NCBI RefSeq assembly: GCF_022581195.2
Contig: NC_061467.1
Span: forward strand, 1,178,001-1,242,000
Source: Helicoverpa zea
Lineage: Eukaryota > Arthropoda > Insecta > Lepidoptera > Noctuidae
DNA length: 64,000 bases
Reading direction: 5' to 3'
Shown: piece after piece, positions 1-10,800 of the stretch
Position numbering within the stretch: position 1 is the stretch's first letter
Layout: every line of letters starts with the position of its first letter
Position numbers and translations under genes: made by a program
The notes under the pieces: generated by a model
The model's database searches: none
Told to the model about the DNA's origin: nothing
What the model saw: only the letters and a program-made list of their open reading frames with translations

Positions 1-295
1 ATACCGTGATAACCTGTGTAAAAACATTTGAAGATCATGCATGTCGTGTTGGACTACATTGTGAAATAAAGATTCAAGTGTAAACAGTGCTAATAAAATA
101 ATTATCCAATTGCAAAACCAAAGAAACTTTAGAGGTTATCTGTCAAGTGAGCATAGACTATAGACACAGACTTTGACCACGTCAGTTCAGTGTTGGCATA
201 TAAAAACATTTTAACTCAATCTTTCTACCAACATAACAACAAAAAAACTTCGTTCAAAAATTACGTTCCATTTCACCCAAGGAACAATAACAACA

Positions 296-1024
296 ATGGA
301 GAATCTTCAATCCTTTTTCGACCAAATGAAAATAGAAATGTCAAAACAAACCGATGACATTATGACGCGAATTGATGAAAAATTAATTCCTTTTAGACTA
401 GAAATGCAGGAGTTAAGGTCAGAAAATGAGAAATTAAAGGAAAAGCTATACAATCTTGAAAGACATAAAAGAATAAACAACCTCATCGTATATGGAATGA
501 AAGAAACCGAAAAATCGACGGTAAATCTCATTGAAATAATTAAAAGGAAATTTAAGGAAGATTTAAACATTACCTTTGAAGATAGGGACGTAAACACCAT
601 CTACAGAATTGGCAAAAATAACCAAGAAAATGGAAAAGAAAGGCCAATCCTCTTGTCATTCGTTAACTTATGGAAGAAAAACGAGATAATGGCAAATAAA
701 AAGAAATTGAAAAATATATATGTGTCTGAGGACTACCCAAAGGAAATTATCGACATACGAAGGAAACTACAACCCAAACTCGAAGAAGAAAGGAAGAAAG
801 GCAATTATGCTTTCATAAATTATGACAAGCTAGTCATCAAACAGGGGAAACCAGGAAATGAGAAACGCAAAAGGGAACCGTCAACTTCACCAAATGCAAA
901 AGAGCAGCATCCCTCCAAGCAACAATCGTCAGTTAAAACACATCGCCTAAATGCTTTTGATGTAATGAGGAATAGAAGCAACTCTCTGCCGCCTACCAAC
1001 TTGCCAACTGTTCAGAATGCATAG
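296..1024 (+). CDS. LINE ORF1 protein (coiled coil plus RNA-binding-like domain)
   Basis: A 242-residue protein starting at ATG 296 and ending at TAG 1022-1024. Residues about 10-57 are Glu/Lys/Leu-rich with heptad-like spacing, suggesting a coiled coil. Residues about 58-190 carry NNLIVYGM, TIYRIGK and NYAFINYDKL segments like the RRM and C-terminal domains of L1-type ORF1 proteins, which trimerise and coat the LINE RNA. The last 50 residues are basic and rich in Ser/Pro/Gln. The stop is followed directly by the ORF2 frame in the same reading frame. The RNA-binding role is inferred from the family. Confidence 0.8.
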   Translation: MENLQSFFDQMKIEMSKQTDDIMTRIDEKLIPFRLEMQELRSENEKLKEKLYNLERHKRINNLIVYGMKETEKSTVNLIEIIKRKFKEDLNITFEDRDVNTIYRIGKNNQENGKERPILLSFVNLWKKNEIMANKKKLKNIYVSEDYPKEIIDIRRKLQPKLEEERKKGNYAFINYDKLVIKQGKPGNEKRKREPSTSPNAKEQHPSKQQSSVKTHRLNAFDVMRNRSNSLPPTNLPTVQNA

Positions 1025-3997
1025 GATATTGCCATCAGCCACCGGAATAAAACACTCAATGAACAAAAACTGGAAGACAAAACAAACAAAACATTCCCCA
1101 ACCCGACTTGTCCTCGTGGGGAATTAGACTGCAACCCTCCATCAAATATATCAAACACAGAAATAGATCAATATACTATAAAACCAACCCTCAAGATTTG
1201 CACTTATAATGTAAGAACACTTGCATCAACAGAACGATTTCTTGAACTTACTAATGCTCTAAAAAATATTAATTGGGACATTCTGGGCCTCGCAGAGATC
1301 AGAAGATTGGGGTGTAGAATTGAAGAGTACAATGACCTCATATTCTGCTACATTGGTGAAACTAAAGGACTACATGGAGTGGGATTTCTCATTAAGAAAA
1401 AATTTAAAAACAACATTACCAACTTTATAGGAATCTCTGAAAGAATTGCACTTCTACAAGTAAAATTTGAATGCTTCTCCTTATCATTAATTCAAGCATA
1501 TGCACCAACCGAAAGATCAACACAAGACGAAATTGATAAATTTTACAAAGACATTGAATATGCTCATACCATGACTGAAGGAATGATTATAGTTATGGGG
1601 GATTTTAATGCTAAAATAGGTTGCCCCAAAGCAGACTATTATCCAGTAATGGGCAAGCATGGTTACGGAGTGTGCAACGAAAGGGGTGAACGGCTTTTAA
1701 GTTATGCTTACCAACACAACTTGTCAGTGATGAACACATTCTTCAAAAAGAAGGAAAGCCGTAGGTGGACTTGGTCGTCACCCGACCAAACAACTAAAAA
1801 TGAAATTGATTTTATAATGATAAACCACCATAAACTTATAACTAACATTGAGGTACTTAACAAATTTAATTTTCCTTCTGATCACAGATTAATGAGAGCA
1901 ACGCTACTTTTAAGTCGCCCAATCAAGAGCAGAAAATCCTATGCAACACCACTAAACATCCCCAGGACTGAAGCAGAAACGAAAAGTTACATCGAAAATC
2001 TACGAGCACACACAGAACATATAAATACAGACAATATTGACATCCAAAGCTACTACAATATCCTGGAAAGAGGCATAACAGAGAGCTTAAAATGCAAAAA
2101 AATTACACAAGTTCACCAACATAGTATATTCTCTAAAGACACACTCCAACTAATAGAAAGACGCACGGAACTACTACACACCAAAAATAAAACCAAAGAA
2201 ATTAAAGAAGAACTAAGTAGAATATACAAAGAGACTAACAAATCAATTCGAAAGGACTACAACAAACACAGATACGAAACTATTTCAAGAAATATCAAGA
2301 ACTTCAGGAGTACCAAAAGAGCCTATAAAGAATTAACCACACATAAATCATGGATACAAAAACTTGAGCAAAACTCACAGGCAACAAAATCAAGGAAAGA
2401 TGTAATAAACCAAGCAACCAACTTTTACAAAAACTTGTACAAGAAACAAAGCAACACTGGAACCGAAGTGCCAATAACTCACATAAATACAACTGACCAC
2501 ATCAGACCAATCGAAGACTTCGAAGTTTATGAGCATATAAAAAAGCTGAAGACTGAGAAGAGTCCCGGACCGGATGGATTATGCAACGAAGCCCTTAAAA
2601 TAGGAGCACCCATCTTAACACACCATTTTACGCAATTGTTTAATATGATACTAGACGTAGAAGAAGTCCCAAAACAATGGTGTGCATCGGACATAATTTT
2701 GCTGTTCAAGAAAGGAAACCCCTTGGACATAGGGAATTATAGACCCATTAGCTTATTAGCAAGCGTATACAAACTATTCTCATCTATAATGCTAAAGAGA
2801 ATATCTGATGATATTGATAAACAGCAGCCAAAGGAACAAGCGGGATTCAGGTCAGGCTTTAGCACAATGGACCACATACAGACATTAGAACAAGTCATAG
2901 AAAAATATAGAGAGTACAACAGACCTCTGTATGTGGCCTTCATCGACTACAGTAAAGCTTTCGACACCATCAGTCACTGTTCAATCTGGAACGCACTGCA
3001 ACAGTCAAATATTAACTACAAGTACATCAATATTTTGAAATACATCTATGCAAAAAGTACGAGCCGAGTAAAATTGGAAACGAGAGGGGACGAAATAAAC
3101 ATAGAACGAGGAGTCAGACAGGGAGATCCTTTATCTCCAAAACTGTTTATAGCAGTACTTGAAAATATTTTCCAAAAACTAAACTGGAAAAACAGGGGAG
3201 TATATATAAACGGACAATATTTAAATCATTTGAGGTTCGCTGACGACATTGTTATAATAGCCGAAACTGCCAAAGACCTGGAGGAAATGATGAAATCACT
3301 TGACCACGAAAGTTCTAAAATTGGCCTAGAAATGAATGTAAATAAAACAAAGATATTAACTAACAACTACGAACGCCCGATTATGATAAAAGAGAATACA
3401 ATAGAGTACGTCAGTGACTACATCTATTTGGGTAAGCAAATTTCATTCAAAATATCAAATAACGAAGAAGAAGTAACGAGACGTATTAATGCAACTTGGA
3501 AAAAATTCTGGTCACTAAGAGAAATTTTTAAAGGGAAATTTAGCTTGCACATGAAAAAGATAGTATATGATACGTGCTTATTACCCTGCTTGTTGTATGG
3601 TTGCCAAACTTGGGTATTTACAAACAAAATACAACAGAAAATCAAATGCAGCCAGACAGCAATGGAAAGGAGTATGCTGAAAATAAGAAGGATAAATAAA
3701 ATCAAGAACAAGGACATTCGCCAAAAAACCAAACTCACTGATGCTCTAAGGCACGCACACTTATCAAAATGGAGATGGGCCGGACACATCTCACGATACT
3801 CAGACAGACGATGGACCATTGAAGCCACACGTTGGAAAGGACCAAAAGGGAAAAGGAACGTTGGTCGACAATTAAGACGGTGGGCTGATGATATAACAAA
3901 CGTTGCAGGGAACGATTGGATAAATTTAGGCAAGGACAGGGACACATGGAAGAGGATGGAGGAGGCCTTTACCCAAACAGGGGTCCATATCTCTTAA
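1025..3997 (+). CDS. LINE ORF2: endonuclease and reverse transcriptase
   Basis: The open frame runs 990 codons from just after TAG 1022-1024 to the stop at 3995-3997. Counting from codon 1025, the endonuclease begins near residue 57 (TYNVRTL, then AEIRR with Glu about 91), continues with MGDFNAKIG and closes with SDHRLM. Reverse transcriptase follows, with KSPGPDG, NYRPISLL, FIDYSKAFD, RQGDPLSP and the catalytic FADD motif. The C-terminus has a WAGHISR/GRQLRRWADD tail typical of insect RTE-like elements. The first in-frame ATG is at 1571, inside the endonuclease and after two of its active-site residues. A normal AUG start would therefore give a dead endonuclease, so readthrough of the TAG or a non-AUG start is needed. 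Confidence 0.88.
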   Translation, partial: DIAISHRNKTLNEQKLEDKTNKTFPNPTCPRGELDCNPPSNISNTEIDQYTIKPTLKICTYNVRTLASTERFLELTNALKNINWDILGLAEIRRLGCRIEEYNDLIFCYIGETKGLHGVGFLIKKKFKNNITNFIGISERIALLQVKFECFSLSLIQAYAPTERSTQDEIDKFYKDIEYAHTMTEGMIIVMGDFNAKIGCPKADYYPVMGKHGYGVCNERGERLLSYAYQHNLSVMNTFFKKKESRRWTWSSPDQTTKNEIDFIMINHHKLITNIEVLNKFNFPSDHRLMRATLLLSRPIKSRKSYATPLNIPRTEAETKSYIENLRAHTEHINTDNIDIQSYYNILERGITESLKCKKITQVHQHSIFSKDTLQLIERRTELLHTKNKTKEIKEELSRIYKETNKSIRKDYNKHRYETISRNIKNFRSTKRAYKELTTHKSWIQKLEQNSQATKSRKDVINQATNFYKNLYKKQSNTGTEVPITHINTTDHIRPIEDFEVYEHIKKLKTEKSPGPDGLCNEALKIGAPILTHHFTQLFNMILDVEEVPKQWCASDIILLFKKGNPLDIGNYRPISLLASVYKLFSSIMLKRISDDIDKQQPKEQAGFRSGFSTMDHIQTLEQVIEKYREYNRPLYVAFIDYSKAFDTISHCSIWNALQQSNINYKYINILKYIYAKSTSRVKLETRGDEINIERGVRQGDPLSPKLFIAVLENIFQKLNWKNRGVYINGQYLNHLRFADDIVIIAETAKDLEEMMKSLDHESSKIGLEMNVNKTKILTNNYERPIMIKENTIEYVSDYIYLGKQISFKISNNEEEVTRRINATWKKFWSLREIFKGKFSLHMKKIVYDTCLLPCLLYGCQTWVFTNKIQQKIKCSQTAMERSMLKIRRINKIKNKDIRQKTKLTDALRHAHLSKWRWAGHISRYSDRRWTIEATRWKGPKGKRNVGRQLRRWADDITNVAGNDWINLGKDRDTWKRMEEAFTQTGVHIS

Positions 3998-4134
3998 AAA
4001 TTATACTTCTACTAACATTAATTATAAGCTACAACTTACTAACACACACTGTAATGTAAAAACTTAAGTGAAGATATGGAATAAATGGCTTTATTATTAT
4101 TATTTTATTATAAATTAAAAGTAAGTTACACTAA

Positions 4135-4321
4135 CAGCCAGTTTCTTCATCAAAAGTAAAAGCCAAAGTAAAAGTCAAAGTAATGTCTAAAGTAAAAGTA
4201 ACGGTCAAATTCATTCTTTCTATTAGTTTTTCTGTCATTTTAGCCTTGAAAAAACGAATTTGACCGTTACTTTTACTTTAGACATTACTTTGGCTTTTAC
4301 TTTTGATGAAGAAACTGGCCG
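4135..4321. mobile_element. Hairpin MITE with TAA duplication
   Basis: A 187-bp palindromic element. The left arm (cagccagtttcttcatc onward) and right arm are inverted copies over about 75 bp around a short loop near 4220-4250. It is flanked by TAA at 4132-4134 and 4322-4324. A 3-bp TAA duplication fits PIF/Harbinger-type movement. The left arm also repeats an aaagtaaaag(c/t)c unit internally. It lies about 20 bp past the LINE tail. Confidence 0.75.
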
Positions 4322-4994
4322 TAAGTAAGTGTCCTCATAAGCAAAGAAGTTCTCATGGAGATGGCATAATATCTCTTCTTCGGAAAATTTTAGAGATTTA
4401 TTAGGGTTCTAGCCATATGTTAAATACCTATGTATTATAGTGTAGACAATAGAGTTTAAGAAAAAAAAGGAAAATAGTAAAGTAGAAAACCCGCACTCAC
4501 TTGAAGAGCCAACTGAAATTCCTAAATATTCTTCGAACCTAAATTAAACTAGTATTGCATATGATTAAAAAACATTTGTCCGTTACCAACAGACGTTAGC
4601 AAAACACCTTGAACGAAGATAGCTTCGATAACAATCAAGTAAAATGTAGCAACACATTATATATTCAAAGTGTGTAAAGAATTAATGATTCACCGCCAAC
4701 ATTTAAACCAATCACAAGATATTCACGATAAGTGTTGCCTGTAAGCATATTTCGAGTAAATAATACACTCTATATACTTTATCGCTTACGTAAGTAACTT
4801 ATATTGTGATAATAAATGTCTTTCGCGATAAAACACATAATTATATGATTTGAAACGGATTCTCAAGGATTTGTAGACGTGTAAATCAATTGTGACATGA
4901 CACGTTTTGGGTTCATGATCACTAATTTGGACTTTTTGGATTTAAACTTATTTTTTCAAAACGATCAAAGTTTGTAAAGTTATAAAGTACTCAC

Positions 4995-5242
4995 TCATTC
5001 ATGTTCTTCAAAAGCATAGCCCCTTCGTTGTCAGCGACAACTTGCAGCAGCGCTTCCTTGAGCTCCACGCCGCTGTCTTGCGTCGAAGCCTCGCTGTCTT
5101 GCGTCGCAGCCTCATTGTCTTGCGTCGCAGCCTTACTGTCTCGCGTCACAGGTTCGCTGTTCACGGTGACTTCCACTGTCACTTGCGTGCTTGTTACAGA
5201 GTCCTGTGCGGGCTGTTCCGCCACTGTCACTGAGTCCGACAT
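4995..5242 (-). CDS. First coding exon of an unidentified minus-strand gene (partial)
   Basis: ATG at 5242 opens an 82-codon reading frame that ends at a strong GTGAGT donor just below 4995, leaving phase 2. Without splicing it would stop two codons later. The product starts MSDSVTVAEQ and is acidic and rich in Thr/Ser/Gln/Glu. It contains three to four copies of a seven-residue A-(A/S)-T-Q-D-(S/N)-E unit (residues about 34-58), encoded by 21-bp tandem repeats at about 5084-5150. After this comes a more ordinary segment (LKEALLQVVADNEG). There is no signal peptide. Later exons would lie left of the window, past the LINE. I do not recognise the family. Confidence 0.55.
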
Positions 5243-5303
5243 CGTTGTAACTGATCCGATTTACCGCGACCTATTTTGAATTTTTATTTGTTAATTGCTT
5301 TTA

Positions 5304-5458
5304 TTTTTGGCAACAGAATTGTTCTGATTTTATAAGTTATATAACTGATTGTTTATCGTATAAATTATTGCAACTTTATTCATAATACAAAAGTTGCAAT
5401 AATTTATGCAAAAGGGACAGTTTGGATTTAAATAGACAATATATTCTGTTGCCAAAAA
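5304..5458. repeat. Nested palindrome (MITE-like hairpin)
   Basis: Outer arms tttttggcaacagaat (5304-5319) and attctgttgccaaaaa (5443-5458) are perfect inverted copies. Inside them a second perfect pair, taaattattgcaacttt (5361-5377) and its complement (5389-5405), forms a further stem. No clear target duplication is visible. It lies about 60 bp upstream of the start codon at 5242, so it may sit in that gene's promoter or 5' UTR. Confidence 0.65.
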
Positions 5459-7040
5459 CAAGCCCAAAAAATTCACTCGCGGTTCAATTTTACGACACTG
5501 TATTTTACTTTATAATTATAGCGACCTAAAATAGTTAAATAATAATAATATTAGTTAAAAATATATTTAAAATAAATAGACTATGTCCTTACAAGAATCC
5601 GATGCCAAGTGGACGATTGTCGGCCATTTATCTGATATAAAAAATAATCCTTTTATCATATCTACAGTTAATTGTTCCAGTCAATAAGTAGGTAATTCAC
5701 ATTCTTACTATAATGTGTTGTTGCGATAGTAATACAATAAATTGATAATTGCACCAATACCTACATATTTTGGTAACAAAATTAAAGCGACAATCCGCCT
5801 TGATTTTGCAAACGCCATTGAAATACCAAAACATAAGCAGGTACCAATCCTGATATTACTAGTTTCAAATAAAAGGGATTAAAACTTGTTGGTATCTTTA
5901 AATCGCTAGTCATCTAATACTCCAGTTTTATGTAGTCCGATAGTCAATCAGTGGCGATTAAGGCAATCTTAATGATTAGTGACTAATTTGTGTTAAAAGT
6001 AAGCACCTACATGCTTAAACGTGCTTGAAAAACAGACAAACTATACATGGTTAATAAGTTATGTATTTGTTTATTTAATGATGAATAACCTACTGCAGTT
6101 AATGTAGACGTCTGTGCATTATGAAAACAGACAGCCGTACCTAATGAATTATAACATACATTCATATATAAAGATAAATATGAATCGTTGTTAATTTAAA
6201 AATACATTCGAAAATGTTTCTAGGAAACGGCAGAAAAACCAATTAATGCACCTACTTTCTTACACGAGCAATGATTTGTTTAACGTTTAAAATTACATGC
6301 GAGAGGGTTGCTATATTTTTTTATTAGGAGACTTGACCCTAGCTATGTAATTAAAGCCATCGCATAATAGTTCTAAGGGACTGAAGTAAGATTCAAAGTG
6401 CCCTCTGTTATACCACGGGTTTAATAAAGACACGATTTGATTGGAACTTTGCAGTAAACGAACTCTATGAACGAACTCGTTAGTTCTTCTATTCGATAAA
6501 AGATGGCCCTGCCAAGGCTCCCTTTTAAAAGGTCCACTTGGATATGAATGCACTGAATAACAGTAATTAACTACCTACTTTTCGGTAGGTAAATCTACTA
6601 TTTTTTTACCGTAAAATGGTACAAAACCCTGGAGAAAAATAAACAATCTATTTCCAGGCTTGCAGATAGGCAGCCAGGCTTACAACGCAACTTTTATTTT
6701 GATAGGTTTTCCGGTTTTACTTACTACATTTTTGCATTCTTGCCATACTGAATTGAATAAACTTTTTGAGAATGGTATCATCTAGATAAGTAATTCTGAA
6801 GCTTTTATAAGGAGTAAACACCATAGATGTATTATTTACTAACTGTAACTAAGAGACTTTTTTCACAAGATATTAATAAAATCCTAGTGCATTTGGTTAT
6901 TTATCGATGCCTCAAGACAACAAAACATGATAAAATAAAACAAAGACCATAATTAAATTACTTTATTACTTAATACGTAATCAATAATTAAATAACTCTA
7001 CGTCTAATTGTGGGAAGCACACACTTAGTACTAAGCATAG
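5459..7040. other. Non-coding stretch, nothing recognised
   Basis: AT-rich sequence without convincing coding potential. The longest frame (80 codons, minus, 6311-6553) has no recognisable domain or clear splice context. Confidence 0.5.
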
Positions 7041-7087
7041 TTGTGTAAGGCCGTAGTTCAGTGACGAAGTGCGACGGCCTCACACAA
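7041..7087. repeat. Short stem-loop
   Basis: ttgtgtaaggccgt (7041-7054) pairs with acggcctcacacaa (7074-7087) with one mismatch, around a 19-base loop. It may be a decayed MITE terminus; no role can be assigned. Confidence 0.45.
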
Positions 7088-7377
7088 ATTAATGAGTCTT
7101 TTGTGCTGAATCTCTTGATAAAACTCAAACTAAAATTGTTTAGTTATTTGAGTTTGAATTTAAAAATAAAAAAATACTTTGAGATTGTTACTCTATACTC
7201 AATCGACGAAACTTGATCTCCAACTCAAAAATAAAATTGGGTTGAGCTCTATCTTTCGTATCAAAATACAGACTAAGATGATATATTGATTGCTATAGAG
7301 ATGGTTCATGAGGGGATCAGTGTTATAAGTACTGTATAATTAAGAGAATTGTAGACATTCCATGGTTGACTGACTTA

Positions 7378-7553
7378 GGGCCTATACGCACTGTCGACTA
7401 GTCGCTGGCGACCGAGTTGCCAGCGACTGTGACTTTCATTAGTTTAAATAGGGTGTTACGCACTTTGTCGGCTCGGTCTCCGGCCTTGCTGCCTATGTTT
7501 CGGTCGCCGAGGGACTTAGTCGCCGCCGACTAGTCGACAGTGCGTAATAGCCC
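7378..7553. mobile_element. MITE, TTA duplication, GGGC termini
   Basis: A 176-bp element. The terminal inverted repeats share tacgcactgtcgactagtcg and begin GGGC(C)TA. It is flanked by TTA at 7375-7377 and 7554-7556. GG-starting TIRs with TTA duplications are typical of PIF/Harbinger derivatives. No coding capacity. Confidence 0.75.
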
Positions 7554-7613
7554 TTAAGTAATTTGCCGCATTTTGTAAACGAAAGGTTTAGATTTATCAT
7601 AATATATGACCAT

Positions 7614-7656
7614 GGAAGCCGACCCCAACATGATTGGGAAAAAGGCTCGGAGGATG
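7614..7656 (+). mobile_element. Very short 5'-truncated SINE-like insertion with 15-bp duplication
   Basis: These 43 bp match the 3' end of the SINE-like repeat seen in full at 62328-62489 and 17331-17513 (ggaagccgacc through ggctcggaggatg). A perfect 15-bp direct repeat, ataatatatgaccat, flanks it at 7599-7613 and 7657-7671. This is the footprint of target-primed reverse transcription, and it fixes the repeat's 3' end at the gatg(at) tail. Confidence 0.85.
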
Positions 7657-7859
7657 ATAATATATGACCATTGACCTTACCTAGTGAGTTCATAGTTTAT
7701 ATTGTTGACGTAATCACTCACTACAATATAAAAAAAAACCTATAATTTTTTCAATACCATTCATTACAATCTTCAAATTCATCAAAGAAATTCCACAAAC
7801 AATACTTTTGCCATTTAAACGGGCACAAAATTCTAAATTCAAAAACGGAATACAAAAAT

Positions 7860-10800
7860 CTAAGATGGCGGCTTAGTAGTCTCAACATCTTTCACCGTGA
7901 CCTGTTCATCTTCCCTCTGGAACAAGTAGCTGGTGCCAGGAGTTGTGCTGCTGCTTCCATAGACCTGCTGGTAGGACTGGCCGTAGTTAGAAGTCTGGCC
8001 GTAGCTCGCTGGCTGTCTGCTGGATTGGTCGAAGCTGTTCTGATTGCGGCCTGTTTCTTGGTTGTAGTTGTCGCGGTTTTCTAGTTTCTTTACGGAGCTG
8101 GAAATGGAAAAAAGTAGGTTTTTTTTAATACACATATATTTCGGTAAGATAAGGAGACACGTTTTCAAATGTAATCACATCAAAGACTCCTTAAACTATC
8201 CATAACTTTCAACAACTTCCTGCAGATTTCAATAACTTTGATATGCTTTCCATAGATAGAATTTTAACTTTAGCCTCATACCTATAAGTTGTCAAATTCC
8301 TATCTCTTGTATCCACAAAGACGCGTTATTGAAATACGCCATTAATTTGTGTATGAAATAAGATTTGGAATGTACTCAAGTTTAAAACTCTAGAGTAGAT
8401 GGAAAATCTATGATCACATTATTAGTTTTCTTCAACATTTCCTCATCAAAAAAACAACCATGGCAAACTTCCTCACCTCTCATCCCTATAAGGTCTCCTC
8501 TCCCCCACACTATGCCACCCGCTCCCCTGTCCATACCCACTACTCTGCCCGTACCCTGCAAAGCTCTGCCCGTAGGCCGCAGCTTGGCCATAAGCGGCAC
8601 TTGGCTGGGCATAGCCGGCTCCTTGGCCGTACCCAGCGCCGGCAGTGTATCCACTACTGCCTTGGGCGTAGGGGTCCCGGTAGGAGCCTGCATAACCGGA
8701 GTAGCCAGCGCTCTGGTAGCCTGTGTCTTGTGGTCTGTGGAAGTGAAAAATATTTTTGAGGAATCAAATTGATTTGGAGAGACAGTTTCAAATTCTGATG
8801 CTTTTGGGGATTGGTGTTAAAAGTGGTGGTTTTAGTACTGTCTTAGGATATATTCTTCAAAGGCGACGAGAAAAGTGTAATGATAAGATTAATTTCTAAA
8901 ACGTTTCGAAGGATTAGAAGAAAATCTGTATATATATGCAATAAAAGCGTCTTAAGAGTTATTTCAATAAATGATATTTGCATCTTGCAGATGCATTTGC
9001 ATCTTGCAAATATCATTTATTGAAATAACTCTCGATTAGTATCTAAATAATTCAAATGATCGTAATTACCTTGCATACTCAGGGCGACCCCAGCCGGCGG
9101 CTGGCGCAGCATCAGGCCTGCCAGATGCAAAATAATAGCCTCTGCCACCCGCATCCCAACCCGCTTGACCACGATAGGTTTCATCCCATGGCCTGAAACT
9201 AAAACATACCAAACTTTTTACTAAAATACTGGCTGGATTAATTGACGTTATCAATGTCTATGGCACACGTTTGAATAGAGAATTATTAAAAAACTAAGTG
9301 CTTCGACCTCTGTTTAAAATTCGAACAGAAAGGAAACAAACGGTCAGTAACCGTCAACCCGTGACCAGCCAACGGAAAAAACAAAATGGTGGCAGAAAAA
9401 ATATACATACCGCTTCGCAAATTAAGAGTACACGCACACTGGGCTACTGAACTAGTACATACTGTTTTATTAACGAGATCAAATTAAGTTTATTTTATAG
9501 GAAGGTACTTTTTCAAGCCAAGCTAAATTATCCGTAAAAGATATATCTGATTTGCTTAAAGACGGGCAGCATAATATGCACCCCTTGAATGTATTAATAA
9601 TAGGTATGGCGCACGATGGTTGACAAGACAATGCACCAGGCCCGCCGTAAGCGGGCGTGCAAGGCGTGCACCGCACGCGGGCGGCACGTCCTAGGGGGCG
9701 GCAAATCGAGTGACTTTTCACGTAATATTAAAAAAATACAATATCTTTTTACCAATTATTTGATTTCAATATTTCCGAACACAGCAATAGCCGCCCTCGC
9801 TTTGGTCGTCCCCTATCAATTTTGACGGGTTCACCCTTTGCATCCCCAAAAAAATTCGCGCTCGCTGCGCTCGCGCCTCCATGTCAGATATCGCACTTAG
9901 TAGCGGTAGGGCGCGGTTGGGCGACAGCCCAGGGCGCCGGATATAAGGGGCACCGCAGGCGCCCCCACCAATCCTTGATCAGAATGTTACTCCTATTTTT
10001 GTTTTAAATTTCATCAAAGATTGCAACTTACAAGAACTGTATCCAAATGAATGGATAGCATCAGGGCCATCTTAACTTATGGTGCAGCGTATGCGAATAA
10101 CCGAATAACATAAACAGTCAGTTTCAAATTAATTTTCTTGATATGTTATTAGTATTGTATGTAGTGTACATATTTATATAGTTATATATACACATATATA
10201 TTATTATTAACTTATTTGTGTATTTTAATATATGTAGGTTTATGTCTCATACTAGTTTTTCGGTTTTGTTTGCACCTACCAACACTATCTCTCCGCCACC
10301 CAAAGGTACACTGGTAGAGAACGCCTTAGGCGTTATGTCCGCCATTGTACTATGTGCAAGAAGTATTAAAAAAAAAATAAAAAAAAAAAAAAAATAACCC
10401 GGGCGCCGCGGGCTCAGGGGCGCCGAAGCGAATTTGTGTTTAATTCCGCGTTAAATTTGAGAAATTCTCGAACAAACACTACTTTTATGTCCCAAAACTC
10501 AAAAATTTTCGCGCTCGCTCCGCTCGCGGTTTCCTTACTTTACGGTTCAATTTTTTATCACATATAGCTACTTTTAATGTCCCAATACTCAAAAAAAATC
10601 ACGCTCCCTTCGCTCGCGGCTTCTTCACTTCACAGTCGTTTTTTATTATATATGTTTAGGACTTTTAGTCCCAAAAATATAATACATAGGCGCCAACACC
10701 AACAAAGAGTTATGTACGTTTGGGCAAAATTTTAAGTAATTTTTGTTTTGAGTTCTAAAATATAACAAAAAAATTCGCGCTCGCTTCGCTCGCGCAATCA

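Larger units (their letters stand above)
1..4111 (+). mobile_element. Non-LTR retrotransposon (LINE), nearly full length
   Basis: A two-ORF LINE with a leader (1-295), ORF1 (296-1024), ORF2 (1025-3997) and a short 3' UTR. The 3' end carries AATAAA near 4080 and a TTA/ATT-rich tail (about 4090-4111) instead of poly(A). ORF2 has an apurinic-type endonuclease followed by a reverse transcriptase, the LINE layout. The C-terminal part resembles insect RTE-like 'endonuclease-reverse transcriptases'; the clade is an inference. Apart from the TAG at 1022-1024 the ORFs are undamaged, which suggests a young copy. The true 5' end may lie left of the window, so no target duplication could be tested. It sits downstream of the minus-strand exon at 4995-5242, probably in that gene's first intron, in antisense. 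Confidence 0.9.

Noticed and set aside
6311..6553. 80-codon minus-strand frame with protein-like composition
   Set aside because: No domain recognised, no matching splice partners and no neighbouring exon on that strand.
8410..8772. 120-codon plus-strand frame
   Set aside because: It lies antisense over exon 4 of the secreted-protein gene, whose splice sites and phase fit the other strand.
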